DNA of 64,000 nucleotides from Pedobacter psychrotolerans (GCF_004340665.1 NZ_SLWO01000006.1:186001-250000), one strand, 5' to 3'; counted from the stretch's first letter, positions 34,621-45,197 are shown. The notes: generated by a model from the sequence alone, not told the origin. Numbers and translations: made by a program.

Positions 34621-35163
34621 ATGAATGCACTTTACTATCGTTTAAGAACCAACAAAAATCTTAACCTATTCATCTACCTTACCCGATACTTAATTGGATT
34701 CGCATTTATTCCATCAGGTTTAACCAAATTGAAAGGTGCACGCTTTACAAAAGCTGGCACTGACACAACAATAGGCTATTTCTTTGAAGCACTTTACCAA
34801 ACCGGAACTTACTGGCAGTTTCTTGGTGGTATACAGCTTTTAGCAGCATTCCTACTGATGAGCCAGCGCTTTGCGACTGTAGGCGCAATTCTTTTTCTTA
34901 CCATTATGGGAAATATCTGGGTCATCACGATGAGTATGAATTTTTCAGGTACTTATATTATTACCAGTTTAATGTTACTCGCAAACCTGATGTTGATAGC
35001 ATGGGATTGGTATAAAATAAAGTTCATGCTGTATCCGGATAATTTCCGATACCAGGATGAAAAATTCATTGTTCCGCCAATCAAACCGATCTGGATCACT
35101 ATAGGCACTTTAATTTTCTTCCTGTCTTTAGGCTCGATGATCATGCTATCCCATTTCAAATAA
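34621..35163 (+). CDS. DoxX-like membrane protein
   Basis: 180 residues from the ATG at 34621; the frame runs upstream to a TTG but that part is not hydrophobic in a useful way. The RYLIGFAFIPSGLTKLKG segment is a DoxX-type first helix, followed by three more membrane segments (FLGGIQLLAAFLLM, FLTIMGNIWVITMSM, ITSLMLLANLMLIAW). A fifth hydrophobic segment is at the C-terminus. DoxX-like proteins are inner-membrane proteins of poorly known function, sometimes tied to redox stress. Confidence 0.75.
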   Translation: MNALYYRLRTNKNLNLFIYLTRYLIGFAFIPSGLTKLKGARFTKAGTDTTIGYFFEALYQTGTYWQFLGGIQLLAAFLLMSQRFATVGAILFLTIMGNIWVITMSMNFSGTYIITSLMLLANLMLIAWDWYKIKFMLYPDNFRYQDEKFIVPPIKPIWITIGTLIFFLSLGSMIMLSHFK

Positions 35164-35316
35164 TAATTATCTAAAATATAAATTCTAAAAGTGTGGTACT
35201 TAAATCAATAAGCCATGTACACAGATGCTATTTGTGGAGTATAACTAAAGGAACTGCTTTTATTTAAAACTATGCCTGCTCATTTCTGTTAATGCTTTAT
35301 ACAAGAAAGACACATC

Positions 35317-35661
35317 ATGACAGAAGATAAAAGACAACAGGCAATAAAATTATTAAAGCAAGGATTAGAAACCGTAGAACAACGCGAGTATACAGAGATT
35401 GCTGAAATACCGATGAAGGATGAAAATACATTCGAAATGAAATATAGTTTTGTACATGATGGCATAGAAGGAATCTGTACAATTGTTGGTCAAAGCCAAA
35501 CTGTTGAATCCACGACAGGTGAAGAAGAATTAAAAATTACTTTGCTTAGTCAGTTTGATGAGGATTCTTTACACTATAACTCTATGACGGCTAAAGAACA
35601 GGTAGATAATGATTTAATTAATGTGGAAGAATACCTTCACAGACACATTAACGAAGGATAG
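35317..35661 (+). CDS. Acidic protein of unknown function
   Basis: 114 residues, soluble, rich in Glu and Asp. A beta-sheet region (FEMKYSFVHDGIEGICTIVGQ) is flanked by helices. No cysteine pair or motif points to a function. The codon use and the following terminator support a real gene. Confidence 0.6.
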   Translation: MTEDKRQQAIKLLKQGLETVEQREYTEIAEIPMKDENTFEMKYSFVHDGIEGICTIVGQSQTVESTTGEEELKITLLSQFDEDSLHYNSMTAKEQVDNDLINVEEYLHRHINEG

Positions 35662-35700
35662 GCTTAAATCTGATTTTTAAGATTTAAAAATAAATTAGAA

Positions 35701-35729
35701 TGGGCAATTTAAAATTGCTCATTTTTTTT
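35701..35729 (+). terminator. Terminator after 35661
   Basis: GGGCAATTT and AAATTGCTC pair with a wobble, followed by eight T. Confidence 0.9.
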
Positions 35730-35834
35730 GCCTTAGAATTTAGGAGTATATTTCTCGTAAGTTAAGTGTAAATCTAATCAGAGATATTGCTGCTTTGAAA
35801 ACCAACATCAAACATTAAGGGTTCTATATTCAAT

Positions 35835-36257
35835 ATGAAAGAAGATACCTTAAATAGATTTCTCGAAGCCCAAAAAAGCAGCTATGCTATGGCACTAAAT
35901 GAAATTTCAAATGGAAGAAAAACCACTCACTGGATGTGGTATATTTTCCCTCAGCTATCTGGTTTAGGTAGAAGTGAGATGGCTACATATTATGGTATAA
36001 AGAGTTTAAAAGAGGCTGAAGAATATCTAAACCATCCTATACTTGGGAAGCGTTTGCAAGAAATTTCTTCAGCATTGCTAAAACATACTAACAAAAGCGC
36101 AAATGAAATATTAGGTTCACCTGATGACCTGAAACTGCATTCATCTATGACTTTGTTCTCAAAAGTTGAAAATGCTAATCCAATTTTCAAGGAAATATTG
36201 CATCAATTTTATCATGATCATCCTGATTTATCTACCATTAAACAATTAGATCAATAA
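35835..36257 (+). CDS. DUF1810 (calpastatin-like) protein
   Basis: 140 residues covering the whole DUF1810 domain: FLEAQKSSYAMALNEISNG, THWMWYIFPQLSGLG and HPILGKRLQEI. The domain is distantly related to NADAR/YbiA-type proteins, but its function is not settled. It is transcribed alone. Confidence 0.93.
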   Translation: MKEDTLNRFLEAQKSSYAMALNEISNGRKTTHWMWYIFPQLSGLGRSEMATYYGIKSLKEAEEYLNHPILGKRLQEISSALLKHTNKSANEILGSPDDLKLHSSMTLFSKVENANPIFKEILHQFYHDHPDLSTIKQLDQ

Positions 36258-36391
36258 TAATTTAATTTAAATTCGTGTAATAAATTCTACAAGCGTTTAT
36301 TTGATTGGGGTATACGGTTTAGAGATATTTGTAAATTCACATCTACTAAAACGGCATCATTTCTGTAAGGTTTGTCCTCTATCCCTATATA

Positions 36392-37000
36392 ATGAACGCG
36401 AATCACTTAGAAAAGTCTAAAATATTAATTAGATATTTAGAACAACATGGTCGGGTACCAAAAGACATGGCCACCTTAATTATCAACGAAACCCGGGTAA
36501 TCGAATTTAAAAAACGGAAGCACATTGTCAGCCCATTGGATATGCATCCAAATATGTATTTTATCCTATCAGGAGCAGCGCGTGGCTTTACCCGTGAAGA
36601 TGGTGAAGATCTTACCACCTGGATTACTATAGAAGGACAAATTGTTGGATTAACCCTTTTTTCAAAACAATTCAGTACAGCAAAACCTCAGTTTATTGAA
36701 ACAATAGAGCCCTGTCAAGTTATTTTAATTACAAATTTATTAGTCAAAAAATTACTGGCAGAATACCCTGAAATGAGTATGATTTGTAGAAAACTGCTAT
36801 GGCAACATTACCACGATGCTGAAGAACGGAACTATTTAATTCGGCTTAACAGTGCTGTTAAGCGCCTTAATAGAATGAATGACACTCACCCCCAATTCTA
36901 CCACAGAATTCCTTTGAAATATTTAGCTTCCTATTTGGGTATGCGTATTGAAACGCTAAGCCGTCTGCGAAGTCAGATGTTAAATAGTTCTACTACCTGA
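36392..37000 (+). CDS. Crp/Fnr-family regulator
   Basis: 202 residues. The first ~125 are a cyclic-nucleotide-binding-type beta-roll (IEFKKRKHIVSP, MYFILSGAARGF), without a clear Arg-Ala-Ala phosphate cassette, so cAMP binding is doubtful. The C-terminal part has the helix-turn-helix IPLKYLASYLGMRIETLSRLR. This type is common in Bacteroidota and its signals are mostly unknown. Confidence 0.9.
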   Translation: MNANHLEKSKILIRYLEQHGRVPKDMATLIINETRVIEFKKRKHIVSPLDMHPNMYFILSGAARGFTREDGEDLTTWITIEGQIVGLTLFSKQFSTAKPQFIETIEPCQVILITNLLVKKLLAEYPEMSMICRKLLWQHYHDAEERNYLIRLNSAVKRLNRMNDTHPQFYHRIPLKYLASYLGMRIETLSRLRSQMLNSSTT

Positions 37001-37070
37001 CGTATAGAACATGATCAATAATTGATAATTTATTATACAAACACAACATAAACTGTATACAATAATAAAC

Positions 37071-37110
37071 AGATTAATCAGGGTAAGAAAAACTGATTAA
37101 TCTTTTATTT
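37071..37110 (+). terminator. Terminator after the Crp/Fnr gene
   Basis: AGATTAATCAG and CTGATTAATCT are a perfect 11-bp stem with an 11-base loop, then TTTTATTT. The remaining 37111-37449 is AT-rich and shows nothing else. Confidence 0.9.
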
Positions 37111-37449
37111 AAAATATTTACTACTGGTTAATAAGCACTTAAGAAATCTATTAAAGACAATTTACCCCATTTACTGATCGTATTTCTGAGCATCATACAT
37201 TACCCTGAAGATCCAATACAAATCTTACTGATCACAAAAAAAATACTCACTAATCATCACTTCAAGTATAAATTCCATCAGTCCTCCAGGCCATTTCAAT
37301 TACGCCCAATAATCAATAAATTATCCATAAATCTACTCTTTTGAGTAAAACATCGACAGATTTAATGTCCAATGCCTGATTTTACTTCAGCAAGTTTCGG
37401 ATTGTTTACCTATTCAAAACTTGATTTATTTGTAATTCAAATTCATAAA

Positions 37450-37929
37450 ATGAAGAAATTTAAAATTGTCCCCATCTCCGCGGCATACGCAAATAATATT
37501 AAACGAACTTTAAAAGATAATTTTGGTCACGACGTGATTGAACAGGTAGCCGCTGGTTTTGGTCCTTGCCGTGTATCCTTAAAACCTTTCATTGTAGGCA
37601 TTGATATCCGGCTATTGTTTACCCATAGTCCATTTACCATTGATAATGTTTTTAATCAACCTGGACCAGTATTTATACATCAAAAAGATGTTGAACCTTA
37701 TCGTAATATCCATCAATTCCCACCAGAAATCAAAGCCGATAAAGAAAAATTTCCATTATCGTTAATTGGCTATTCCAAAGATCAGCAAATGATGTACACT
37801 CAATTAATTGGCGATGCAGATGTTGATCATTTAATTGGTGAAATTTTCGATCAACACACGGAAATCGACTACCTGCATGCCAGAAATGCTGAGGCTTGTT
37901 GTTACATCTGCAAAATAGAGCGAGTTTAG
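37450..37929 (+). CDS. DUF1203 protein
   Basis: 159 residues from the ATG at 37450; an upstream in-frame start at 37372 would add a non-conserved tail. DUF1203 features are GFGPCRVSLK, GPVFIHQKDV in the middle and the C-terminal YLHARNAEACCYICKIER. The family is widespread and uncharacterised. It stands alone. Confidence 0.85.
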   Translation: MKKFKIVPISAAYANNIKRTLKDNFGHDVIEQVAAGFGPCRVSLKPFIVGIDIRLLFTHSPFTIDNVFNQPGPVFIHQKDVEPYRNIHQFPPEIKADKEKFPLSLIGYSKDQQMMYTQLIGDADVDHLIGEIFDQHTEIDYLHARNAEACCYICKIERV

Positions 37930-38026
37930 TCAATTGTAGTATATCCTACCATTATGATAACATGCTGATATTTAACGTGGAGTTAACAAGCGTACACTTA
38001 ATTTTGATGTGAAATTCAGAACTATC

Positions 38027-39430
38027 ATGATAAAACGCTCCAACTCATTAAAACAAACAGCTTTTTGCTCTATTTGTATCATCCTGCTTTTTTTAGCGAT
38101 GCTTTCTTCTTGCAAGAAAGATCAGAAAAAGCTTGATTATCCTATAGGAAGCAATGAAAACATTAACACCTGGATACTGGATAGCCTTAAGCGTTATTAT
38201 TATTGGAATGAACAGTTACGTGCCGATCAGGACATTGCTTTACCGCCTAAAGATTTTTTTTATTCCCTCCGCAATCCATCTGACCGTTTCTCGTATATTA
38301 ACCTGCCAGGTGATGCCACCACCATAACGCCCAGCAACCGGAATTTTGGTTTTGATTATACTACCGTTAGTGACCAGAACAGTACAAAAGTAATTGGAAT
38401 TATCAAAGTGGTTTTAAAAGATTCTCCGGCTTCAAGAGCAGGTTTAAAACGTGGAGATTACATCAGCAAAATAAATGGAAAAACACTAACATCGGCTAAC
38501 GCCCAGGCCTTGCAGGATGAAATATTAAACAGTGACCGCTTTTCTATGAGCCTGGCCGAACAGACCAATAACATCTGGACCGATACCCGTACGGTTGAAA
38601 TCAGTAAAGGCGTGATCCTCGATCAAAAAGAAATCAGCAGGATGATAGAAAGTGATGGAAAAAAAATCGGTTACCTGTATCTAATTGATTTTAATGCTGG
38701 TCTGGCCACTTCCCTCTCCCCTGTTTTTAGCAATTTTAAAGCACAGGGCATTTCTGATCTTATCCTAGATCTCCGTTATAATGCGGGTGGACAGGTAGCA
38801 GAAGCAGCAGGAATTTGTGTCATGATTGCTCAAAACATCACCTATGATAAGCCTTTCATTACGTACAAAGGCAATAAAAATGGGGGTACCAAAACAGAGT
38901 CTATCGGTGTTTCATCCACCTTTGATCGTACCTTAAACTTTAATGCACTGCTCCAGCAGAATCTGGGCCTTAACCGGGTTTATGTGCTATCTACTGCAAC
39001 TACGGCATCAGCTGCAGAAATCATCATTAATAACCTCAAGCCCTTTATCCAGGTGATCCAGATTGGAGAAAAAACAAGAGGTAAAGACGAAGCCTCCTTC
39101 CGCATTTTCGATGCAAGGAATCCAAAACAGGTGAATTGGGAAATGTATCCTATTGTTTATAAACTTTTTAATGCGCAAGGGAACGGTGCGTATAATTTGG
39201 GGATTGATCCTGATGTGGTCATTAATGAAATGAATACGCTACCCTTGCTCCCACTTGGTGATCCGGGCGATCCGCTGATTAAAACGGCTATAGGCAGGAT
39301 AACAGGTAAAATATCAAAATCAGGAATCGGCATTAATAAAGCACTTTCAGGCAGCTTTCAGGCAGGAAACATACTTCTGGATTCACGGCTTCAATCCACC
39401 CGGAACAGCACGGTCATTACCCACAAGTAA
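38027..39430 (+). CDS. S41-family (C-terminal processing) protease lipoprotein with PDZ domain
   Basis: 467 residues from the ATG at 38027; a GTG six codons upstream is also in frame. A lipoprotein signal (LAMLSSCKKDQKK) puts it in the envelope. An N-terminal helical part (WILDSLKRYYYW) precedes a PDZ domain (DSPASRAGLKRGDYISKING) and the S41 core: DLRYNAGGQV, the Ser in TTASAAEI and the Lys in GEKTRGKD. It could cleave envelope proteins. It lies 76 bases upstream of the ECF sigma gene and may take part in signalling through that system, although this is only proximity. Confidence 0.92.
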   Translation: MIKRSNSLKQTAFCSICIILLFLAMLSSCKKDQKKLDYPIGSNENINTWILDSLKRYYYWNEQLRADQDIALPPKDFFYSLRNPSDRFSYINLPGDATTITPSNRNFGFDYTTVSDQNSTKVIGIIKVVLKDSPASRAGLKRGDYISKINGKTLTSANAQALQDEILNSDRFSMSLAEQTNNIWTDTRTVEISKGVILDQKEISRMIESDGKKIGYLYLIDFNAGLATSLSPVFSNFKAQGISDLILDLRYNAGGQVAEAAGICVMIAQNITYDKPFITYKGNKNGGTKTESIGVSSTFDRTLNFNALLQQNLGLNRVYVLSTATTASAAEIIINNLKPFIQVIQIGEKTRGKDEASFRIFDARNPKQVNWEMYPIVYKLFNAQGNGAYNLGIDPDVVINEMNTLPLLPLGDPGDPLIKTAIGRITGKISKSGIGINKALSGSFQAGNILLDSRLQSTRNSTVITHK

Positions 39431-39506
39431 TCTAAGGGAAAAGGTTTCATTGTGTTAACATTAACTTTAAACGCGACGGCTAACTTGCCTCCCATAACTG
39501 CTACTC

Positions 39507-40097
39507 ATGGAAAAGTTGGAAAGTTTTAATCAGATAAAACTCCTGAACAATATCAAAAATGGCGATTCAGCTGCTTTTAATGAACTTTATTACCAGTATC
39601 GCCAAAAGATATACGGTTATGCGCATCATTTCACCCGATGTAAGGAAGAGGCAGAAGAACTTACGCAGGATACTTTTGTAAGGCTTTGGGAGAACAGGGC
39701 TAAAATAAATCCGGAAAGAAATTTTGATGCTTTTCTTTATACCCTTGTTCGTAACAATTTCTTAATGGTACTTCGCAAAAAAGCAAGGGAAAAAGCCTAT
39801 AGCAATGAGAATTTATGTCAGCAGGAATCCTTTAATGCGATAGAAGATGAACTCAATGCCAAAGAATCTAAACGGATAGCACAAAACGCGATAGAAACAC
39901 TTTCACCACAGGTAAAAAAAATATACCTGATGAGCAGAGATGATCACCATACACATGAAGAAATATCGCAATTGATGGGGATTTCAAAAAACACCGTGAA
40001 TAACCACCTCAAAAAATCATTAAGCATCATGCGGAAATATTTTAAAACTTATTCTCCGGAAACGATTTTATCCTTAATCGCTTTCATTTGCTGCTAA
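39507..40097 (+). CDS. ECF RNA polymerase sigma factor (FecI-like)
   Basis: 196 residues. Region 2 is AFNELYYQYRQKIYGYA...ELTQDTFVRLWENR, and region 4 holds HHTHEEISQLMGISKNTVNNHL. It is of the Bacteroidota FecI-like type paired with FecR anti-sigma factors. With the FecR and STN-containing TonB receptor genes downstream it should form a cell-surface signalling chain: substrate binding at the receptor releases this sigma factor. Confidence 0.95.
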   Translation: MEKLESFNQIKLLNNIKNGDSAAFNELYYQYRQKIYGYAHHFTRCKEEAEELTQDTFVRLWENRAKINPERNFDAFLYTLVRNNFLMVLRKKAREKAYSNENLCQQESFNAIEDELNAKESKRIAQNAIETLSPQVKKIYLMSRDDHHTHEEISQLMGISKNTVNNHLKKSLSIMRKYFKTYSPETILSLIAFICC

Positions 40098-40126
40098 ACT
40101 GATCTCTTCTATTGATTGATGATGTG

Positions 40127-40147
40127 ATGCCCTTCAGGGCATTTTTC
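40127..40147 (+). terminator. Terminator between sigma and fecR genes
   Basis: ATGCCC, TTCA and GGGCAT form a short stem followed by five T. It implies that fecR is transcribed separately or by readthrough. Confidence 0.75.
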
Positions 40148-40304
40148 ATTTAGAGCCAGCCTAATTAAAAAAAATAAATAACTGATAAACAAGGTTTTAA
40201 TTATTATTTAAAAATAAATTCAATTCCATATAGCTGTATCCAGCATTTCAAACATATATATCACAGTGCACAGCATATAAGGCGTTAAAGCACTACGATT
40301 AAAA

Positions 40305-41330
40305 GTGAAAAAAGAAAACATTAAAATATTATTTGAACGCTATCTGGAAGGTAAAACCAATCAGGAGGAAGAAAAAATTGTGCTGGATTACCTGGCCGAT
40401 CAAACAAATGAAAACAGCGAGTTTCATCAGGTAATGGAAAAGGTTTGGGATAAGCAGGCTAAAAAAACCGATCATTCTGCAGAAGCTGAACAAGGTCTGG
40501 TACAAATTTGGGCGAAGGTAGAAGAACGCGAACCGAAAAGCCATCCCCTTTATGCCATTTTCAAATATGCCGCAGCTATTGTGGTAATCATTTCTGCTGC
40601 ATTGGCTTGGTATACCTATCAAAAAGTACAAAAGCCTGCACAAATTGCCATCACCTATTTCACAAAAACTACCCTTAAAGGTGAGAAAGTAAAACTGATA
40701 TTGCCGGATAGTTCGATCGTATACCTGAGTGCCGGAAGTAAGCTGATCTGGCCTTCTCGTTTTCAAAAAGGCAACCATAGAAATATCCGACTGGAAGGAG
40801 AAGCTTTTTTTGAGGTGAAACGTGACACCACCAGCCCCTTTGTTGTACACAGCGGACAGATGCAGACGCAGGTACTGGGTACTTCTTTTAATATTTATGC
40901 CTACCCTCAGGATCATACCTTTAGTGTGGCTGTACGTACCGGAAAGGTAAGTGTTTCTGCCAATAGCCAAGGTAAAATGAAACAACTTTCACTGCTTACA
41001 CCTGGTATGAAACTCTTCTACTATTTAAATAAGCACAATTACAGCGTAGGTACCGAACGCATTACAGATATCAATTCGTGGATCAAAAATAGCTTTGTGT
41101 TTAAAGATGCAAGCCTTCCAAACATACTCAAATCATTGGAAAGGTATTATAATGTAAATATTGAACTCCAGAGCAACCAACTTTCTAAATGCAGATTCAA
41201 TGCCACATTTTCTAATAAAAGCATTAATGATGTAATGGAAGAAATCCACATCATGAGTGGAAAACACATTAAATATAAAATAGACACCAATACTAAAACA
41301 ATTACCGTATGGGGGAAGGGCTGCCAATGA
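40305..41330 (+). CDS. FecR-family anti-sigma factor
   Basis: 341 residues beginning at a GTG; no ATG is available near. A cytoplasmic N-terminal part (LFERYLEGKTNQEEEKIV), one membrane segment (~84-104, AAAIVVIISAALAWYTY), a FecR domain (~115-215, LKGEKVKLILPDSSIVYLS, EGEAFFEV) and a DUF4974 domain (~255-335) for contact with the receptor's STN domain. It should hold the ECF sigma factor inactive until signalled. Confidence 0.93.
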   Translation: MKKENIKILFERYLEGKTNQEEEKIVLDYLADQTNENSEFHQVMEKVWDKQAKKTDHSAEAEQGLVQIWAKVEEREPKSHPLYAIFKYAAAIVVIISAALAWYTYQKVQKPAQIAITYFTKTTLKGEKVKLILPDSSIVYLSAGSKLIWPSRFQKGNHRNIRLEGEAFFEVKRDTTSPFVVHSGQMQTQVLGTSFNIYAYPQDHTFSVAVRTGKVSVSANSQGKMKQLSLLTPGMKLFYYLNKHNYSVGTERITDINSWIKNSFVFKDASLPNILKSLERYYNVNIELQSNQLSKCRFNATFSNKSINDVMEEIHIMSGKHIKYKIDTNTKTITVWGKGCQ

Positions 41331-41468
41331 TGAGTTAACTACTTAAAAGTCGCAATAGAAATGCGCAAAACTGACTAGAAAATATTTACGAAAAAATTAA
41401 ATCTCTTAATATAAATAAGGAGCCGGATTGCTCGAACAACCCAGCCCCTCAACAAAAGTTTTTAACCC

Positions 41469-44400
41469 GTGAGAATTAAAAAACATCTTGATCCTATTAA
41501 AATAGGATTTTACGAAAATATAAAAAAATATATTATCAACCTGAATTACAGCAAAGGATTGGCAACATTACTGCTATTTACCTTATGCTTTAATCTGGCA
41601 ACGGCTAGAGGACTTACACAGAATGCCACATCAGGAGGTTTAAGTATTAAAATAACCGAATTAAGCATTTCCGAAGCACTTAGTTTGCTCGAAAAAAGAT
41701 CAGGCTTTCTGATTAATTACAATAAATCAATCTTTAGCCAGAAAGATAAAATAAGCCTGGATATAAAAAACATGGCCTTTGAGCCTATCCTGAAAAGAAT
41801 ACTTTCAGGAACCAGGGTTGCTTACCGCTTTGCAGATGCCCAGACCATCTTGCTTTACAAACTTCCAGATCCGGTAAAACCTGGTCTGATATCAGGTAAA
41901 ATATTCGATGAAAAGGGCGAAACCCTTCCCGGCGCCTCAGTTAAGATAATAGAAACAGGTAAAGCTACTCAAACCGCCAGCGATGGAAGTTATAGTTTAA
42001 GTGTTGAGCCGGGTAACTATACACTGGAAATTAGTTACATTTCTTTTACTACCCAACGCATTAGCAATGTAAATGTAAGGGCTGATAAAAACACACCTTT
42101 AGATATTTCCTTAAAACCTGATACGAAGGGTTTACAGGAAGTTGTGGTAACCGCCAGCTACAAAAAAGCATCGGTTGAAGGTTTATTAACCCGCCAGAAA
42201 AATGCATCGGAAATCAGTAATGGCATTAGCGCCGAGCAGATTTCGAGAACACCCGACAGAAACATTGGCGAAAGTTTAAAACGCATTAGTGGCGTAAATA
42301 CGGTAGAAAATAAATTTGTAATTGTAAGAGGAATTGGCGAACGCTATAACTCTGCTCAATTAGATGGTGTTACGCTTCCAAGTACAGAAGCACAAACCCG
42401 CAATTTTTCTTTTGACCTGATCCCTTCCAATTTGGTAGACAATGTGGTTGTAAGCAAAACGGCAACGCCAGATATGAATACGAGTTTTGGTGGCGGTCTT
42501 ATTCAAATCAACACCAAAGATATACCGGCAGAAAACTTTATCGGTTTTACAGCAGGTACATCCTACAACGACCAAAGTACTGGAAAAGATTTCTTCAGCC
42601 ATAAAAGAGGTAAATACGATTATCTAGGTTTTGATGATGGCAGACGTGATTTTCCTGAAGGCTTGCAGCAAACTGACAGAGGAACGGCACCCAATACATC
42701 CTTATCAAACGAGGAATACCAGAAAAAGATAGATGATCAAAGTAAAAAGTTTAAGAATGATAACTTTAGTATCTATAAATATAAAACGGCGCCAACGCAA
42801 AATTATCAATTCAGTATCGGCAGGCTTATTAAGCTGGATACCGCTAATCAGAACAGATTAGGCATTATTGGATCAGTTACCTACAGAAATACGCAAACCA
42901 TTAATCAGATTGATCAGGTACGTAGAAGCGATTGGTATTTAAACTATAATAACGCTGGCGCTAAATACATCTTTAATACCACCTTAGGCGCATTACTTAA
43001 TGTCGGCTTAAAACTGGGCAGCAACCGTTTTAGTTTGCGTAATACGTATACCCATTTTTACAATAATGAGCTGCTTAGAATAACGGGGTATGATAACAAT
43101 GACGGAGCTAATTTTATTTCGGCAGGGATACCACCGAGCCGAATACAAGAAGTAGATGACCCTACATTTACCGATCTTCTACAAAATAAATTAAATGGTC
43201 AGCATCAGCTTGGCAAAGTGAAATTAGAGTGGAATCTGGCTCGGACGGCAATAGAACGGAAAGAAAAAGATATTGGAATTGCTACAAGTGTACCAAGATT
43301 AATTGGCAATGAATACTTGTATTTTTATGATACTTCTCCCTTTATCCAGGGAAATATCCTGCCCACTTCACGTCATAATTATAGCAATAGTGAACGCAAT
43401 TACTCCTGGAGTGTAGATGCTTCAACACCATTTAATATCGGAAAGCTGAGAAATACATTAAAAACGGGCTATTTCGGTGTAACCAAGAAAGGCACATTTA
43501 ACTGGCAGATTGCTGCACTTGCCAATAGTGCTAACCTGGCAGATAGCTTAAGGTATATTCCCATTAGTGAAATGGCAAATCCAGCAAATTTCGGAGCAAA
43601 CGGATACAATTATGCCATTAATTCCTATTTCTTAAATGGATACGAAGGAAACAGCAAAACCCATGCTGGTTATATCATGCTTGATGATCGGCTTTCGGAT
43701 AAAATACGATTGGTTTGGGGCATCAGGGCGGAATATTATAAATATACCGAACTTAGAAATGACATCAATATCAGAGGTGGAAGTGAATTTGTTCTGCCAA
43801 CCGAAAAAAAATGGCAATGGTTGCCTTCAGCAAACTTAACCTATATTCCGATAACAGACCTAAACATCAGAGCGGCTGCTTCCAGTACGGTAATCAGACC
43901 GGAGCTGATGGATAATAGTCAGTTTTTCCGTTATGATCCAAACCTGGGTTCATTATTTGGTAATCAAGGATTGGTGAGTACTAAAATCAACAACTATGAC
44001 CTTAAAGCAGAATGGTTTCCAGGATTAGGAGAAATAATTTCAGCAGGTGCGTTTTACAAACGTTTTGATCAGCCCACAGAATTAACTTTTATCCTGGTGA
44101 ATGGTAATATCAATTATTATATCAAAAATGCAGATCAGGCTAAAGTATATGGTTTAGAATTTGAATTGAGAAAGAATTTAAATTTTATTACTGACAACCA
44201 GATTTTAAGCAAGATTACTGCTTATGGCAATGTGACTTTACAAAAATCCAGTGTGGTGGGCACCTATAAAATCACTAATCCGGATGGGCCCAGTTTGCCA
44301 GATATTTCCGTTCCAACGAAACAAAGCAGGCCCATGTATGGCCAGTCACCTTATCTGGTTAATTTAGGTTTACAGTATACCGGAGACTTCCTGGGCCTCA

Positions 44401-44753
44401 ATATTATTTATAACAAATCTGGCTACAAAACCTATATCGTGAGTCCGTATTTCAACCAGATAGAATACGAACAGCCACGTGCGCAGATTGATTTGCAGAT
44501 TAGCTACAGGTTCTTGAAGAAAAAACTCGAAATCAAATTAAATGCAAGTAACCTGCTAAACAGGGCATCTGCTTTTTATGTAAATACAGGCAGTTATGAA
44601 AATAACCCTGATTACGCAGCCGGAAGAGATGACATTAGTGAGCGGTTGCGCTTAAAGCCAGGTTTTACCAATAAATATGAAGAAGGCGATGAACTTAGAT
44701 ACAGACAAGTATTCGGCCGTACATACAGCACTTCTATTAGCTATAATTTTTAA
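41469..44753 (+). CDS. TonB-dependent receptor with STN signalling domain
   Basis: 1094 residues starting at GTG 41469. After a signal peptide (ATLLLFTLCFNLATARG), residues ~50-130 form an STN domain (LSISEALSLLEKRSGFLI), which passes the signal to FecR. A CarboxypepD_reg domain (~138-215), plug (LQEVVVTASYKK, FVIVRGIGERY) and a large barrel follow, ending TSISYNF. The barrel type is that of an outer-membrane transporter whose partner is not a SusD but probably the beta-helix lipoproteins encoded next. An imperfect GC-rich hairpin (41421-41454) precedes the start. Confidence 0.95.
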   Translation: MRIKKHLDPIKIGFYENIKKYIINLNYSKGLATLLLFTLCFNLATARGLTQNATSGGLSIKITELSISEALSLLEKRSGFLINYNKSIFSQKDKISLDIKNMAFEPILKRILSGTRVAYRFADAQTILLYKLPDPVKPGLISGKIFDEKGETLPGASVKIIETGKATQTASDGSYSLSVEPGNYTLEISYISFTTQRISNVNVRADKNTPLDISLKPDTKGLQEVVVTASYKKASVEGLLTRQKNASEISNGISAEQISRTPDRNIGESLKRISGVNTVENKFVIVRGIGERYNSAQLDGVTLPSTEAQTRNFSFDLIPSNLVDNVVVSKTATPDMNTSFGGGLIQINTKDIPAENFIGFTAGTSYNDQSTGKDFFSHKRGKYDYLGFDDGRRDFPEGLQQTDRGTAPNTSLSNEEYQKKIDDQSKKFKNDNFSIYKYKTAPTQNYQFSIGRLIKLDTANQNRLGIIGSVTYRNTQTINQIDQVRRSDWYLNYNNAGAKYIFNTTLGALLNVGLKLGSNRFSLRNTYTHFYNNELLRITGYDNNDGANFISAGIPPSRIQEVDDPTFTDLLQNKLNGQHQLGKVKLEWNLARTAIERKEKDIGIATSVPRLIGNEYLYFYDTSPFIQGNILPTSRHNYSNSERNYSWSVDASTPFNIGKLRNTLKTGYFGVTKKGTFNWQIAALANSANLADSLRYIPISEMANPANFGANGYNYAINSYFLNGYEGNSKTHAGYIMLDDRLSDKIRLVWGIRAEYYKYTELRNDINIRGGSEFVLPTEKKWQWLPSANLTYIPITDLNIRAAASSTVIRPELMDNSQFFRYDPNLGSLFGNQGLVSTKINNYDLKAEWFPGLGEIISAGAFYKRFDQPTELTFILVNGNINYYIKNADQAKVYGLEFELRKNLNFITDNQILSKITAYGNVTLQKSSVVGTYKITNPDGPSLPDISVPTKQSRPMYGQSPYLVNLGLQYTGDFLGLNIIYNKSGYKTYIVSPYFNQIEYEQPRAQIDLQISYRFLKKKLEIKLNASNLLNRASAFYVNTGSYENNPDYAAGRDDISERLRLKPGFTNKYEEGDELRYRQVFGRTYSTSISYNF

Positions 44754-44821
44754 AAAAATGCGAAATATAAATATGGTTGAACATTTTAAAAAGAAAGGAG
44801 AAATAATCATTTCCTAAATGC

Positions 44822-44862
44822 AAAAAAAAACGAAAGGTTGTACTAGAACCTTCCGTTTGTAC
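44822..44862 (+). terminator. Terminator after the TonB receptor gene
   Basis: AAACGAAAGGTT and AACCTTCCGTTT pair with a wobble around a 7-base loop. The rest of the gap to 45197 holds a TTAGCAT/ATGCTAA stem (44945-44974) followed by a run of A, but no gene that I can see. Confidence 0.65.
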
Positions 44863-45197
44863 CGATAATTTCTTGTGGAAGTCGGCGCGCATCCAGGAAT
44901 AAACCTGAAATCTATCTGATCATACTGTTAAAACCCCAGGGGTATTAGCATGCTGTTCTTAGCTAAAATGCTAAGATAAAAAAAATCATCTCATTTGGGT
45001 ATAAACAGGCTTTTATTTTGATTTATAAAGAAATAGCCTGACTGCGTACATCCGAATGATTGTAAAAAAATCATCCTATAAATATGGATCCTGAAAAAGG
45101 TCCTATGAAAAACGAAACCATCATGATATTTTCTTTATCCTCAAACAAGATAAATCAATCATGATTGCTTCATCAACTTTGAAAAAATTCAAAAACC

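Noticed and set aside
40329..40985. A 218-codon frame antisense to fecR.
   Set aside because: It mirrors the codon pattern of a certain gene on the other strand and has no domain.
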